64,000 nucleotides of DNA, taken from the NCBI GenBank assembly GCA_947179485.1, contig OX359250.1:15482539-15546538 (forward strand), given 5' to 3'. Under the pieces are notes generated by a model, which searched no databases, was not told the origin of the DNA, and was given only the letters and a program-made list of their open reading frames with translations. This DNA comes from Allacma fusca (Eukaryota; Arthropoda; Collembola; Symphypleona; Sminthuridae). Positions 14,801-28,011 of the stretch are shown piece after piece (the first letter of the stretch is position 1; the number at the start of each line of letters is the position of its first letter). Both the position numbers and the translations under genes were made by a program.

Positions 14801-17400
14801 TCATCACTGATCACAATTTTTTTGGCCTTAGATTGGTCAACATTAGTCACAATTTTTATGGCCTTAGATTGGAACACTTTGGCCACAATTACTTTTTAGG
14901 CCTGAGATTGGGCAACATTGGTCGCAATTATTTTTTTGACCTAAGATTGATCAACATTAGTCACAATATTTTTTAGTCTAAGATTGGTCAACATTTGCCA
15001 CAAATTTTCTTTGGGCTTAGATTATTCAACATCGATCACAATTTTGTTGGCCTTACATTTGTCAACATTAGTCACAATTTTTTTGGTCTTACGTTGGTCA
15101 ACATTAGTCACAATTTTTTTGGCCTTAGATTGGTCAACATTAGTCACAATTTTTTTGGCCTTAGATTAGTCAACATTAGTCACAATTTTTATGGCCTTAG
15201 ATTGGAATACTTTGGCCACAATTACTTTTTTTGACCTTAGATTGGTCCACTGTGGTCACAAGTACTTTTTTGGCGTTAGAGTTTTCAAATTGGACACAAT
15301 TGTTTCGGCCTTAAATTGGGCAACATTGGTCGCACTTATTTTTTCGGCCTTAGATTGGTCAACATTTGTCACAATATATTTTTCGGCCTTAGACTGGTCA
15401 ACATTGATCACAACTTTTTTGGCCTTAGATTGGTCAACAATAGTCACAATCTTTTTGGCCTTAGAATGTTCAACATTTGTGAAAATATTTCGTTGGCGTT
15501 AGATTGGTCCACTTTGGTTACAATAACTTGTTTGGCGTTAGAATTGTCAAATTGGACGCAATTGTTTCGGCCTTAGATTGGGAAACATTGGTCGCAATTA
15601 ATTTTTCGGCCTTAGATTCGCCAACATTAGTCACAATTTTTTTACCCTTAGATTGGTCAACATTGGTCACAATTTTTCTTTGGCGTTGGATTGGTCAACA
15701 TTAGTCACACTTTTTTTTGACCTTAGATTGGTCCACTTTGGTCACAAGTACTTTTTTGGCGTTAGAGTAGTCAAATTGGACACAATCGTTTCGGCCTTAG
15801 ATTGGGCAACATTGGTCGCCATTATTTTTTCGGCCTTAGATTGGTCAACATTTGTCACAATATGTTTTCGGCCTTAGACTGGTCAACATTGATCACAACT
15901 TTTTTGGCCTTAGATTGGTCAACATTAGTCACAATATTTCTTTGCCCTTAGATTGGTCATCACTGATCACAATTTTTTTGGCCTTAGATTGGTCAACATT
16001 AGTCACAATTTTTATGGCCTTAGATTGGAACACTTTGGCCACAATTACTTTTTAGGCCTGAGATTGGGCAACATTGGTCGCAATTATTTTTTTGACCTAA
16101 GATTGATCAACATTAGTCACAATATTTTTTAGTCTAAGATTGGTCAACATTTGTCACAAATTTTCTTTGGGCTTAGATTATTCAACATCGATCACAATTT
16201 TGTTGGCCTTACATTTGTCAACATTAGTCACAATTTTTTTGGTCTTACGTTGGTCAACATTAGTCACAATTTTTTTGGCCTTAGATTGGTCAACATTAGT
16301 CACAATTTTTTTGGCCTTAGATTAGTCAACATTAGTCACAATTTTTATGGCCTTAGATTGGAACACTTTGGCCACAATTACTTTTTAGGCCTGAGATTGG
16401 GCAACATTGGTGGCAATTATTTTTTTGACCTAAGATTGATCAACATTAGTCACAATATTTTTTTAGTCTATGATTGGTCAACATTTGTCACAATTTTTCT
16501 TTGGGCTTAGATTGGTCAACATCGATCACAATTTTGTTAGCCTTACATTTGTCAACATTAGTCACAATTTTTTTGGTCTTACGTTGGTCAACATTAGTCA
16601 CACTTTTTTTTTGACCTTAGATTGGTCCACTGTGGTCACAAGTACTTTTTTGGCGTTAGAGTTTTCAAATTGGACACAATTTTTTCGGCCTTAAATTGGG
16701 CAACATTGGTCGCACTTATTTTTTCGGCCTTAGATTGGTCAACATTTGTCACAATATATTTTTCGGCCTTAGACTGGTCAACATTGATCACAACTTTTTT
16801 GGCCTTAGATTGGTCAACATTAGTCACAATTTTTCTTTGCCCTTAGATTGGTCAACATTAGTCACAATTTTTATGGCCTTAGATTGAAACACTTTGGCCA
16901 CAATTACTTTTTAGGCCTGAGATTGGGCAACATTGGTCGCAATTATTTTTTTGACCTAAGATTGATCAACATTAGTCACAATATTTTTTGAGTCCAAGAT
17001 TGGTCAACATTTGTCACAATTTTTCATTGGGCTTAGATTGGTCAACATCGATCACAATTTTGTTGGCCTTACATTTGTCAACATTGGTCACAATTTTTTT
17101 TCCTTACGTTGGTCAACATAAGTCACACTTTTTTTACTCTTAGATTGGTCAACATTGGTCACAATTTGTCTTTGGCGTTGGATTGGTCAACATTGGTCAC
17201 AATTTGTCTTTGGCGTTGGATTGGTCAACATTGATCACAATTTTTTTGGCCTTAGATTGGTCAACATTAGTCACAATTTTTATGGCCTTAGATTGGAACA
17301 CTTTGGCCACAATTACTTTTTAGGCCTGAGATTGGGCAACATTGGTCGCAATTATTTTTTTGACCTAAGATTGATCAACATTAGTCACAATATTTTTTGA
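11803..17400. repeat. Mosaic of about 1.1 kb modules
   Basis: Modules that begin near the marker GTAGTCAAATTGGACACAAT recur at about 11786, 13535, 14612 and 15767. Two of them show a long match at an offset of about 1155 bp (14546-15216 against 15702-16373). Within modules, monomers with CAATTTTGTTGGCCTTACAT, GGTCTTACGTTGG and GGAACACTTTGGCC follow in the same order each time, with whole monomers gained or lost between modules. No gene is seen. Confidence 0.75.
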
Positions 17401-20400
17401 GTCCAAGATTGGTCAACATTTGTCACAATTTTTCATTGGGCTTAGATTGGTCAACATCGATCACAATTTTGTTGGCCTTACATTTGTCAACATTGGTCAC
17501 AATTTGTCTTTGGCGTTGGATTGGTCAACATTGATCACAATTTTTTTGGCCTTAGATTGGTCAACATTAGTCACACTTTTTTTTTGAACTTAGATTGGTC
17601 TACTTTGGTCACAAGTCCTTTTTGGCGTTAGAGTTGTCAAATTGGACACAATTGTTTCGGCCTTAGATTGGGCAACATTGATCGCCATTATTTTTTCGGC
17701 CTTAGATTTCCCAACATTAGTCACAATTTTTTTGGCTTTATGTTGGTCAACAATAGTCACAATTTTTTTGGCCTTAGATTGGTCAACATCTGTCAAAAAT
17801 TTTCGTTAGCGTTAGATTGGTCCACTTTGGTTACAATAACTTGTTTGGCGTTAGAATTGTCAAATTGAACACAATTGTTTCGGCCTTAGATTGGGCAACA
17901 TTGGTCGCAATTAATTTTTCGGCCTTAGATTGGTCAACATTGGTCACAATTTTTCTTTGGCGTTGGATTGGTCAACATTGATCACAATTTTTTTGGCCTT
18001 AGATTGGTCAACATTAGTCACATTTTTTTTAACTTAGATTGGTCCACTTTGGTCACAAGTACTTTTTTGCGTTAGAGTTGTCCAATTGGACACAATTGTT
18101 TCGGCCTTAGATTGGGCAACATTGATCGCCATTATTTTTTCGGCCTTAGATTCCCCAACATTAGTCACAATTTTTTTGGCCTTACGTTGGTCAACATTAG
18201 TCACAATTTTTTTGGCCTTAGATTGGTCAACATTAGTCACAACTTTTTTGGCCTTAGGTTGGTCAACATTAGTCACAATTTTTTGGCCTTAGGTTGGTCA
18301 ACATTAGTCACAAATTTGTTGGCCTTAGATTGGTCAACATCTGTCAAAATTTTTCGTTGGCGTTAGATTGGTCCACTTTGGTTACAATAACTTGTGTGGC
18401 GTTAGAATTGTCAAATTGAACACAGTTGTTTCGGCCTTAGATTGGGCAACATTGGTCGCAATTATTTTTTCGGCCTTAGATTCCCCAACATTAGTCACAA
18501 TTTTCTTACCCTTAGGTTGGTCAACATTGGTCACAATTTTTCTTTGGCGTTGGATTGGTCAACATTGATCACCATTTTTTGGCCTTAGATTAGTCAACAT
18601 TAGTCACACTTTTTTTTTGATCTTGGATTGCTCCACTTTGGTCACAATTACATTTTTGGCCTTAGATAGGACAACATTGGTCGCACTTATTTTTTCTACC
18701 TTAGATTGATCAACATTAGTCAAATTTATTTATTGCCCTTAGATTGGTCAACATTGGTAACAATTATTTTTTTGGCCTAAGATTTGTCAACATTAGTCAC
18801 AATTTTTTTGGCCTTACGTTGGTCAACATTAGTTACAATTTTTTTGGCCTTAGATTGGTCAATATTGGCCACAATTACTTTTTAGGCCTGAGATTGGGCA
18901 ACATTGGTCGCACTTTTTTTTTTCACCTAAGATATATCAAAATTAATCACAATATTTTTTGTCTTACATTGGTCAACATTGGTCACAATTTTTCTTTGGC
19001 GTTGGATTGGTCAACATTGATCACAATTTTTTTGTCCTTAGATTGGTCAACATTAGTCACATTTTTTTTTGAACTTAAATTGGTCCACTTTGGTCACAAG
19101 TACTTTTTTGGCGTTAGAGTTGTCAAATTGGACATAATTGTTTCGGCCTTAGATTGGGCAACATTGATCGCCATTATTTTTTGGGCCTTAGAATCCCCAA
19201 CATTAGTCACAATTTTTTTGGCCTTAGATTGGTCAACATTAGTCACAATCTTTTTGGCCTTAGGTTGGTCAACATTTGTCAAAATTTTGTGTTGGCGTTA
19301 GATTGGTCCACTTTGGTTACAATAACTTGTTTGGCGTTAGAATTGTCAAATTGGACGCAATTGTTTCGGCCTTAGATTGGGCAACATTGGTCGCAATTAA
19401 TTTTTCGGCCTTAGATTCGCCAACATTAGTCACAATATTTTTACCCTTAGTTTGGTCAACATTGGTCACAATTTTTTGGCCATAGATTAGTCAACATTAG
19501 TCACACTTTTTTTGACCTTGGATTGGTCCACTTTGGTCAGAATTACATTTTTGGCCTTAGATAGGACAACATTGGTCGCAATTATTTTTTTGACCTAAGA
19601 TTGATCATTATTAGTCACAATATTTTTTTAGTCTAAGATTGGTCAACATTTGTCACAATTATTCTTTGGGCTTTGATTGGTCAACATCGATCACAATTTT
19701 GTTGGCCATACATTTGTCAACATTAGTCACAATTTTTTTGGTCTTACGTTGGTCAACAATAGTCACAATTTTTTTGGCCTTAGATTTGTCAACATTAGTC
19801 ACAATTTTTTTGGCCTTAGATTGGTCAACATTAGTCACAATTTTTATGGCCTTAGATTGGAACACTTTGGCCACAATTACTTTTTAGGCCTGTGATTGGT
19901 CAACAATTGTCGCGATTATTTTTTTGACCTAAGATTGATCAACATTAGTCAAATTTATTTCTTGCCCTTAGATTGGTCAACATTGGTAACAATTTTTTTT
20001 TTGGCCTAAGATTTGTCAACATTAGTCACAATTTTTTTGGCCTTACGTTGGTCAACATTAGTCACAATTTTTTTGGCCTTAGATTGGTCAACAGTAGTCA
20101 CAATTTTTTTTGCCCTTAGATTGGTAAATATTGGCCACAATTACTTTTTAGGCCTGAGATTGGGCAACATTGGTCGCAATTATTTTTTTGACCTAAGATT
20201 GATCAACATTAGTCACAATATTTTTTTAGTCTAAGATTGGTCAACATTTGTCAATATATTTCTTTGCCCTTAGATTGATCAACATTGGTCACAATTATTT
20301 TTTTGACCTAAGATTGATCAACATTACTCACAATATTTTTTGTCTTAGATTGGTCAACATTTGTCACAATTTTTCTTTGGGCTTAGATTGGTCAACATCG

Positions 20401-21054
20401 ATCACAATTTTGTTGGCCTTACGTTGGTCAACAGTAGTCACAATTTTTTTGGGCTTAGATTGGTCAACATTAGTCACAATTTTTTTGGCCTTAGGTTGGT
20501 CAACATTTGTCAAAATGTTTCGTTGACGTTAGATTGGTCAACATTAGTCACAATTTTTTTGGCCTTAGATTGGTCAACATTAGTCACAATCTTTTTGGCC
20601 TTAGGTTGGTCAACATTTGTCCAAATTTTGTGTTGGCGTTAGATTGGTCCACTTTGGTTACAATAACTTGTTTGGCGTTAGAATTGTCAAATTGGACGCA
20701 ATAAATTTGATTGGGCAACATTGGTCGCAATAAATTTTTCGGCCTTAGATTCGCCAACATTAGTCACAATTTTTTTTACCCTTAGTTTGGTCAACATTGG
20801 TCACAATTTTTCTTTGGCGTTGGATTGGTCAACATTGATCACCATTTTTTGGCCATAGATTAGTCAACATTAGTCACACTTTTTTTTTACCTTGGATTGG
20901 TCCACTTTGGTCAGAATTACATTTTTAGCCTTAGATAGGACAACATTGGTCGCAATTATTTTTTTGACCTAAGATTGATCATTATTAGTCACAATATTTT
21001 TTTAGTCTAAGATTGGTCAACATTTGTCACAATTTTTCTTTCGGCTTAGATTGG
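17401..21054. repeat. Mixed satellite without a clear block period
   Basis: This stretch contains the same monomer types as its neighbours. They include the three-monomer cassette at about 17596-17690, 18043-18130, 19081-19170 and 19300-19390, but I could not fix a constant long period. No gene, RNA gene or transposon is visible. Confidence 0.8.
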
Positions 21055-23000
21055 TCAACATCGATCACAATTTTGTTGGCCTTACATTTGTCAACATTAG
21101 TCACAATTTTTTTGGTCTTACGTTGGTCACCAATAGTCACAATTTTTTTGGCCTCAGATTTGTCAACATAAGTCACAATTTTTTTGGCCTTAGATTGGTC
21201 AACATTAGTCACAATTTTATGGCCTTAGATTGGAACACTTTGGCCACAATTACTTTTTAGGCCTGTGATTGGTCAACATTGGTCGCAATTATTTTTTTGA
21301 CCTAAGATTGATCAACATTAGTCACAATATTTTTTAAATCTAAGATTGGTCAACATTTGTCACAATTTTTTTTGGGATTAGATTGGTCTACATCGATCAC
21401 AATTTTGTTGGCCTTACATTTGTCAACATTAGTCACAATTTTTTTGGCCTTACGTTGGTCAACATAAGTCACACTTTTTTTGGCCTTAGATTGGTCAATA
21501 TTAGTCACAATTTTTTTGGCCTGAGGTTGGTCAACATTTGTCAAAACTTTTCGTTGGCGTTAGATTGGTCCACTTTGGTTACAATAACTTGTTTGGCGTT
21601 ATAATTGTCAAATTGGAAACAAATGTTTCGGCCTTAGATTGGGCAACATTGGTCGCACTTATTTTTTCGGCCTTAGATTCGCCAACATTAGTCACATTTT
21701 TTTTACCTTAGATTGGTCCTGTTTGGTCACAAGTACATTTTTGGCGTTAAAGTTGTCAAATTGGACACAATTGTTTCTGCCTTAGATTGGGCAACATTGG
21801 TCGCCATTATTTTTTCGGCCTTAGATTGGTCAACATTTGTCACAATATTTTTTCGGCCTTAGATTGGTCAATATTGGTCACAATTTATTTTGGCCTTAGA
21901 TTGGTCAACGTTGGTCACAATTATTTTTAGGCCTGAGATTTGGCAACATTGGTCGCAATTATTTTTTTGACCTAAGATTGATCAACATTAGTCACAATAT
22001 TTTTTTAGTCTAAGATTGGTCAACATTTGTCACAATATTTCTTTGCCCTTAGATTGATCAACATTGGTCACAATTATTTTTTTGACCTAAGATTGATCAA
22101 CATTACTCACAATATTTCTTGTCTTAGATTGGTCAACATCGATCACAATTTTGTTGGCCTTACATTTGTCAACATTAGTCACAATTTTTTTGGTCTTACG
22201 TTGGTCAACAATAGTCACAATTTTTTTGGCCTCAGATTTGTCAACATAAGTCACAATTTTTTTGGCCTTAGATTGGTCAACATTAGTCACAATTTTTATG
22301 GCCTTAGATTGGAACACTTTGGCCACAATTACTTTTTAGGCCTGTGAATGGTCAACATTGGTCGCAATTGTTTTTTTGACCTAAGATTGATAAACATTAG
22401 TCCCAATATTTTTTTAATCTAAGATTAGTCAACATTTGTCACAATTTTTTTTGGGATTAGATTGGTCTACATCGATCACAATTTAGTTGGCCTTACATTT
22501 GTCAACTTTAGTCACAATTTTTTTGGCCTTACGTTGGTCAACATAAGTCACACTTTTTTTGGCCTTAGATTGGTCAATATTAGTCACAATTTTTTTGGCC
22601 TGAGGTTGGTCAACATTTGTCAAAATTTTTCGTTGGCGTTAGATTGGTCCACTTTGGTTACAATAACTTGTTTGGCGTTAGAATTGTCAAATTGGAAACA
22701 AATGTTTCGGCCTTAGATTGGGCAACATTGGTCGCACTTATTTTTTCGGCCTTAGATTCGCCAGCATTAGTCACATTTTTTTTTACCTTAGATTGGTCCT
22801 GTTTGGTCACAAGTACATTTTTGGCCTTAAAGTTGTCAAATTGGACACAAATGTTTCTGCATTAGATTGGGCAACATTGGTCGCCATTATTTTTTCGGCC
22901 TTAGATTGGTCAACATTTGTCACAATATTTTTTCGGCCTTAGATTGGTCAATATTTGTCACAATTTATTTTGGCCTTAGATTGGTCAACGTTGGTCACAA
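21055..23000. repeat. 1079 bp tandem duplication (two copies)
   Basis: Landmarks repeat at offset 1079: 21383 to 22462, about 21718 to 22797 (the unusual TTGGTCCTGTTTGGTCACAA monomer), and the GCGTTATAATTGTC/GCGTTAGAATTGTC monomer. The first unit is about 21055-22133 and the second about 22134-23000, incomplete at its right end. Copies differ by small substitutions and indels. Confidence 0.8.
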
Positions 23001-23888
23001 TTGTTTTTTGGCCTTAGATTGGTCAACATTGGTCTCAATTATTTTTTTGATTTAAGATTGGTCAACGTTGGTCACAATTTTTCTTTGGCCTAAGATTGGT
23101 CAACATATATCACCATTTTTTGGCCTTAGATTAGTCAACATTAGTCACAATTTTTCTTTGGCCTAAGATTGGTCAACATATATCACCATTTTTTGGCCTT
23201 AGATTAGTCAACATTAGTCACAATTTTTTTGGCCTTGGATTGGTCCACTTTGGTCAAAATTACATTTTTGGCGTTAGAATTGTCAAATTGGACACAATTG
23301 TTTCGGCCTTAGATTGGTAAACATTCGTCAATTATTTTTTGGTCCTTAGATTGGTCAACATCAGTCAATATTTTTTGGCCTTAGATTGGTCAACATTGAT
23401 CACATATTTTTTTGGCTTTAGATTGGTCAACGTTGGTCATAACAATTTTTTGGACTTAGATTGGTCAACATTTGTCAATATTTTTTGGCCTTAGATTGGT
23501 CAACATTGATCACAAATATTTTTTTGGCTTTAGATTGGTCAACGTTGGTCACAATTATTTTTTGGCCTTAGATTGGTCAACATTGGTCTGAATTATTTTT
23601 TTGATTTTAGATTGGTCAACGTTGGTCACAATTATTTTTTTGGCTTTAGATTGGTCAACCTTAGTCACAATTTTTTTGGCCTTAGATTAGTCAACATTTG
23701 TCGCAATTATTCTTTTGCCCTTAGATTGGGCAACATTGGTCGCTATTATTTTGTCTACCTTAGATTGATCAACATTAGTCACAATATTTTTTTGGCCTTA
23801 TATTTGTCAAAATTGGTCGAAATTTTTTTGGTCTTAGATTGGTCAATATTGGTCGCCATTATTTTTTTGGCCTTGGATTGGTCAACAT

Positions 23889-26767
23889 CAGTCAATATTT
23901 TTTGGCCTTAGATTGGTCAACATTGATCACAATTATTTTTTGCTTTAGATTGGTCAACGTTGGTCATAATAATTTTTTTGGACTTAGATTGGTCAACAGT
24001 TGTTACAATTTTTCTTTGGCATAAGATTGGTCAACATAAATCACCATTTTTTGGCCTTAGATTAGTCAACATTAGTCACAATTTTTTTGGCCTTGGATTG
24101 GTCCACTTTGGTCAAAATTACATTTTTGGCGTTAAAATTGTGAAATTGGACACAATATTTTTGGCCTTAGATTGGGCAACATTGGTCACAATTATTTTTT
24201 TAGCTTTAGATTGGTCAACGTTGGTCACAATAATTTTTTTTGACTTAGATTGGTCAACATTTGTCACAATTTTTCTTTGGCCTAAGATTGGTCAACATAT
24301 ATCACCATTTTTTGGCCTTAGATTAGTCAACATTAGTCACAATTTTTTTGGCCTTGGATTGGTCCACTTTGGTCAAAATTACATTTTTGGCGTTGGAATT
24401 GTCAAATTGGACACAATTGTTTCGGCCTTAGATTGGTAAACATTCGTCAATTATTTTTTGGTCCTTAGATTGGTCAACATTGGTCGCTATTATTTTGTCT
24501 ACCTTAGATTGATCAACATTAGTCACAATATTTTTGCCGTTAGATTGATCAACGTAGGTCACAATTATTTTTTTGGCCTTAGATTGGTCAACATCAGTCA
24601 ATATTTTTTGGCCTTAGATTGGTCAACATTGATCACAAATATTTTTTTGGCTTTAGATTGGTCAACGTTGGTCATAATAATTTTTTTGGACTTAGATTGG
24701 TCAACATTTGTTACAATTTTTCTTTGGCATAAGATTGGTCAACATAAATCACCATTTTTTGGCCTTAGATTAGTCAACATCAGTCACAATTTTTTTGGCC
24801 TTGGATTGGTCCACTTTGGTCAAAATTACATTTTTGGCGTTTAAATTGTCAAATTGGACACAATATTTTTGGCCTTAGATTGGGCAACATTGGTCACAAT
24901 TATTTTTTTAGCTTTAGATTGGTCAACGTTGGTCACAATAATTTTTTTTGACTTAGATTGGTCAACATTTATCACAATTTTTCTTTGGCCTAAGATTGGT
25001 CAACATATATCACCATTTTTTGGCCTTAGATTAGTCAACATTAGTCACAATTTTTTTGGCCTTGGATTGGTCCACTTTGGTCAAAATTACATTTTTGGCG
25101 TTGGAATTGTCAAATTGGACACAATTGTTTCGGCCTTAGATTGGTAAACATTCGTCAATTATTTTTTGGTCCTTAGATTGGTCAACATTGGTCGCTATTA
25201 TTTTGTCTACCTTAGATTGATCAACATTAGTCACAATATTTTTGCCGTTAGATTGATCAACGTAGGTCACAATTATTTTTTTGGCCTTAGATTGGTCAAC
25301 ATCAGTCAATATTTTTTGGCCTTAGATTGGTCAACATTGATCACAAATATTTTTTTGGCTTTAGATTGGTCAACGTTGGTCATAATAATTTTTTTGGACT
25401 TAGATTGGTCAACATTTGTCAATATTTTTTGGCCTTAGATTGGGCAACATTGGTCGCTATTATTTTGTCTACCTTAGATTGATCAACATTAGTCACAATA
25501 TTTTTTTGGCCTTAGATTTGTCAAAATTGGTCAAAATTTTTTTGGCCTTAGATGGGTCAACATTGGTCGCCATTATTTTTTTGGCCTTAAATTGGTCAAC
25601 ATCAGTCAATATTTTTTGGCCTTAGATTGGTCAACATTGATCACAATTATTTTTTTGGCTTTAGATTGGTCAACGTTGGTCATAATAATTTTTTTGGACT
25701 TAGATTGGTCAACATTTGTCACAATTTTTCTTTGGCATAAGATTGGTCAACATAAATCACCATTTTTTGGCCTTAGATTAGTCAACATTAGTCACAATTT
25801 TTTTGGCCTTGGATTGGTCCACTTTGGTCAAAATTACATTTTTGGCGTTAGAATTGTCAAATTGGACACAATTGTTTTGGCCTTAGATTGGGCAACATTG
25901 GTCACAACTATTTTTTTAGCTTTAGATTGGTCAACGTTGGACACAATAATTTTTTTTGACTTAGATTGGTCTACTTTTCTCACAATTTTTCTTTGGCCTA
26001 AGATTGGTCAACACATATCACCATTTTTTGGCCTTAGATTAGTCAACATTAGTCACAAATTTTTTGGCCTTGGATTGGTCCACTTTGGTCAAAATTACAT
26101 TTTTGGCGTTAGAATTGTCAAATTGGACACAATTGTTTCGGCCTTAGATTGGTAAACATTCGTCAATTATTTTTTGGTCCTTAGATTGGTCAACATTGGT
26201 CGCTATTATTTTGTCTACCTTAGATTGATCAACATTAGTCACAATATTTTTGGCGTTATATTGATCAACGTAGGTCACAAGTATTTTTTTGGCCTTAGAT
26301 TGGTCAACATCAGTCAATATTTTTTGGCCTTAGATTGGTCAACATTGATCTAAAATATTTTTTTGGCTTTAGATTGGTCAACATTGATCACAAATATTTT
26401 TTTGGCTTTAGATTGGTCAACGTTGGTCATAATAATTTTTTTGGCTTTAAATTGGTCAACGTTGGTCATAATAATTTTTTTGGACTTAGATTGGTCAACG
26501 TTGGTCACATTTATTTTTTGGCCTTAGATTGGTCAATATTGGTCTCAATTATTTTTTTGATTTTAGATTGGTCAACGTTGGCCACAATTATTTTTTTGGC
26601 TTTAGATTGGTCAACCTTAGTCACAATTTTTTTGGCCTTAGATTAGTCAACATTTGTCGCAATTATTTTTTTGGCCTTAGATTTGTCAAAACTGGTCGAA
26701 ATTTTTTTGGCCTTAGATTGGTCAACATTGGTCGCCATTATTTTTTTGGCCTTAGATTGGTCAACAT
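23889..26767. repeat. 708 bp higher-order repeat, several units
   Basis: The landmark CAGTCAATATTTTTTGGCC occurs at 23889, 24595, 25303, 25603, 26311 and 26768. The spacings are 706, 708, 300, 708 and 457 bp, so three near-full units alternate with two shortened ones. Each full unit carries the monomers CATAAATCACCATTTTTTGG and CATATATCACCATTTTTTGG and the cassette with GTCCACTTTGGTCAAAATTAC. Units are highly similar. Confidence 0.85.
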
Positions 26768-27458
26768 CAGTCAATATTTTTTGGCCTTAGATTGGTCAAC
26801 ATTGATCACAATTATTTTTTTGGCTTTAGATTGGTCAACGTTGGTCTTAATAATTTTTTTGGACTTAGATTGGTCAACATTTGTCTTAATTTTTCTTTGG
26901 CCTAAGATTGGTCAACATATATCACCAGTTTTTTGCCTTAGATTAGTCAACATTAGTCACAATTGTTTTGGCCTTGGATTGGTCCACTTTAGTCAAAAGT
27001 ACATTTTTGGCGTTAGAATTGTCAAATTGGACACAATTGTTTCGGCCTTAGATTGGTCAACTTTGGTCACAATTATTTTTTTGGCTTTAGATTGGTCAAC
27101 GTTGGTCACAATAATTTTTTTGGACTTACATTGGTCAACATTTGTCACAATTTTTCTTTGGCCTAAGATTGGTCAACATATATCACCATTTTTGGCCTTA
27201 GATTAGTCAACATTAGTCAAAATTTTTTTGGCCTTGGATTGGTCCACTTTGGTCAAAATTACATTTTTGGCGTTAGAATTGTCAAATTGGACACAATTGT
27301 TTCGGCCTTAGATTGGGCAACATTGGTCGCTATTATTTTGTCTATCTTAGATTGATCAACATTAGTCGCAATATTTTTTGCGTTAGATTGATCAACATAG
27401 GTCACAATTATTATTTTGGGCTTAGATTGGTCAACATTTGTCAAAATTTTTCGTTGGC

Positions 27459-27570
27459 GTTAGATTGGTCCACTTTGGTTACAATAACTTGTTTGGCGTT
27501 AGAATTGTCAAATTGGACACAATTGTTTCGGCCTTAGATTGGGCAACATTGGTCGCACTTATTTTTTCGG
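27459..27570. repeat. Conserved three-monomer cassette (representative copy)
   Basis: Three specialised monomers always occur in this order. The first has TTGGTCCACTTTGGTTACAA or TTGGTCACAA. The second is divergent, with GCGTTAGAATTGTCAAATTG and the 8 bp palindrome ACAATTGT. The third has TTAGATTGGGCAACATTGG and TCGC. Further copies begin near 20, 1240, 7050, 15500, 33390, 43278, 51900, 57970 and 63910, so the cassette spans all higher-order classes and is probably ancestral to them. Confidence 0.85.
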
Positions 27571-28011
27571 CCTTAGATTGGTTAACTTTTGTGACAATAT
27601 TTTTTCGGCCTTAGATTGGTAAACATTGGCTATTTATTTTTTGGTCCTTAGATTGGTCAACATTGGTCGCTATTATTTTGTCTACCTTAGATTGATCAAC
27701 ATTAGTCACAATATTTTTGGCGTTAGATTGATCAACGTAGGTCACAATTATTTTTTTGGACTTAGATTGGTCCACTTTGGTTACAATAACTTGTTTGGCG
27801 TTAGAATTGTCAAATTGGACACAATTGTTTCGGCCTTAGATTGGGCAACATTGGTCGCACTTATTTTTTCGGCCTTAGATTCGCCAACATTAGTTACAAT
27901 TTTTTTCCCTTAGATTGGTCCTGTTTGGTCACAAGAATTTTTTTGGCGTTAAAGTTGTCAAATTGGACACAATTGTTTCGTACTTAGATTGGGCAACATT
28001 GGTCGCCATTA

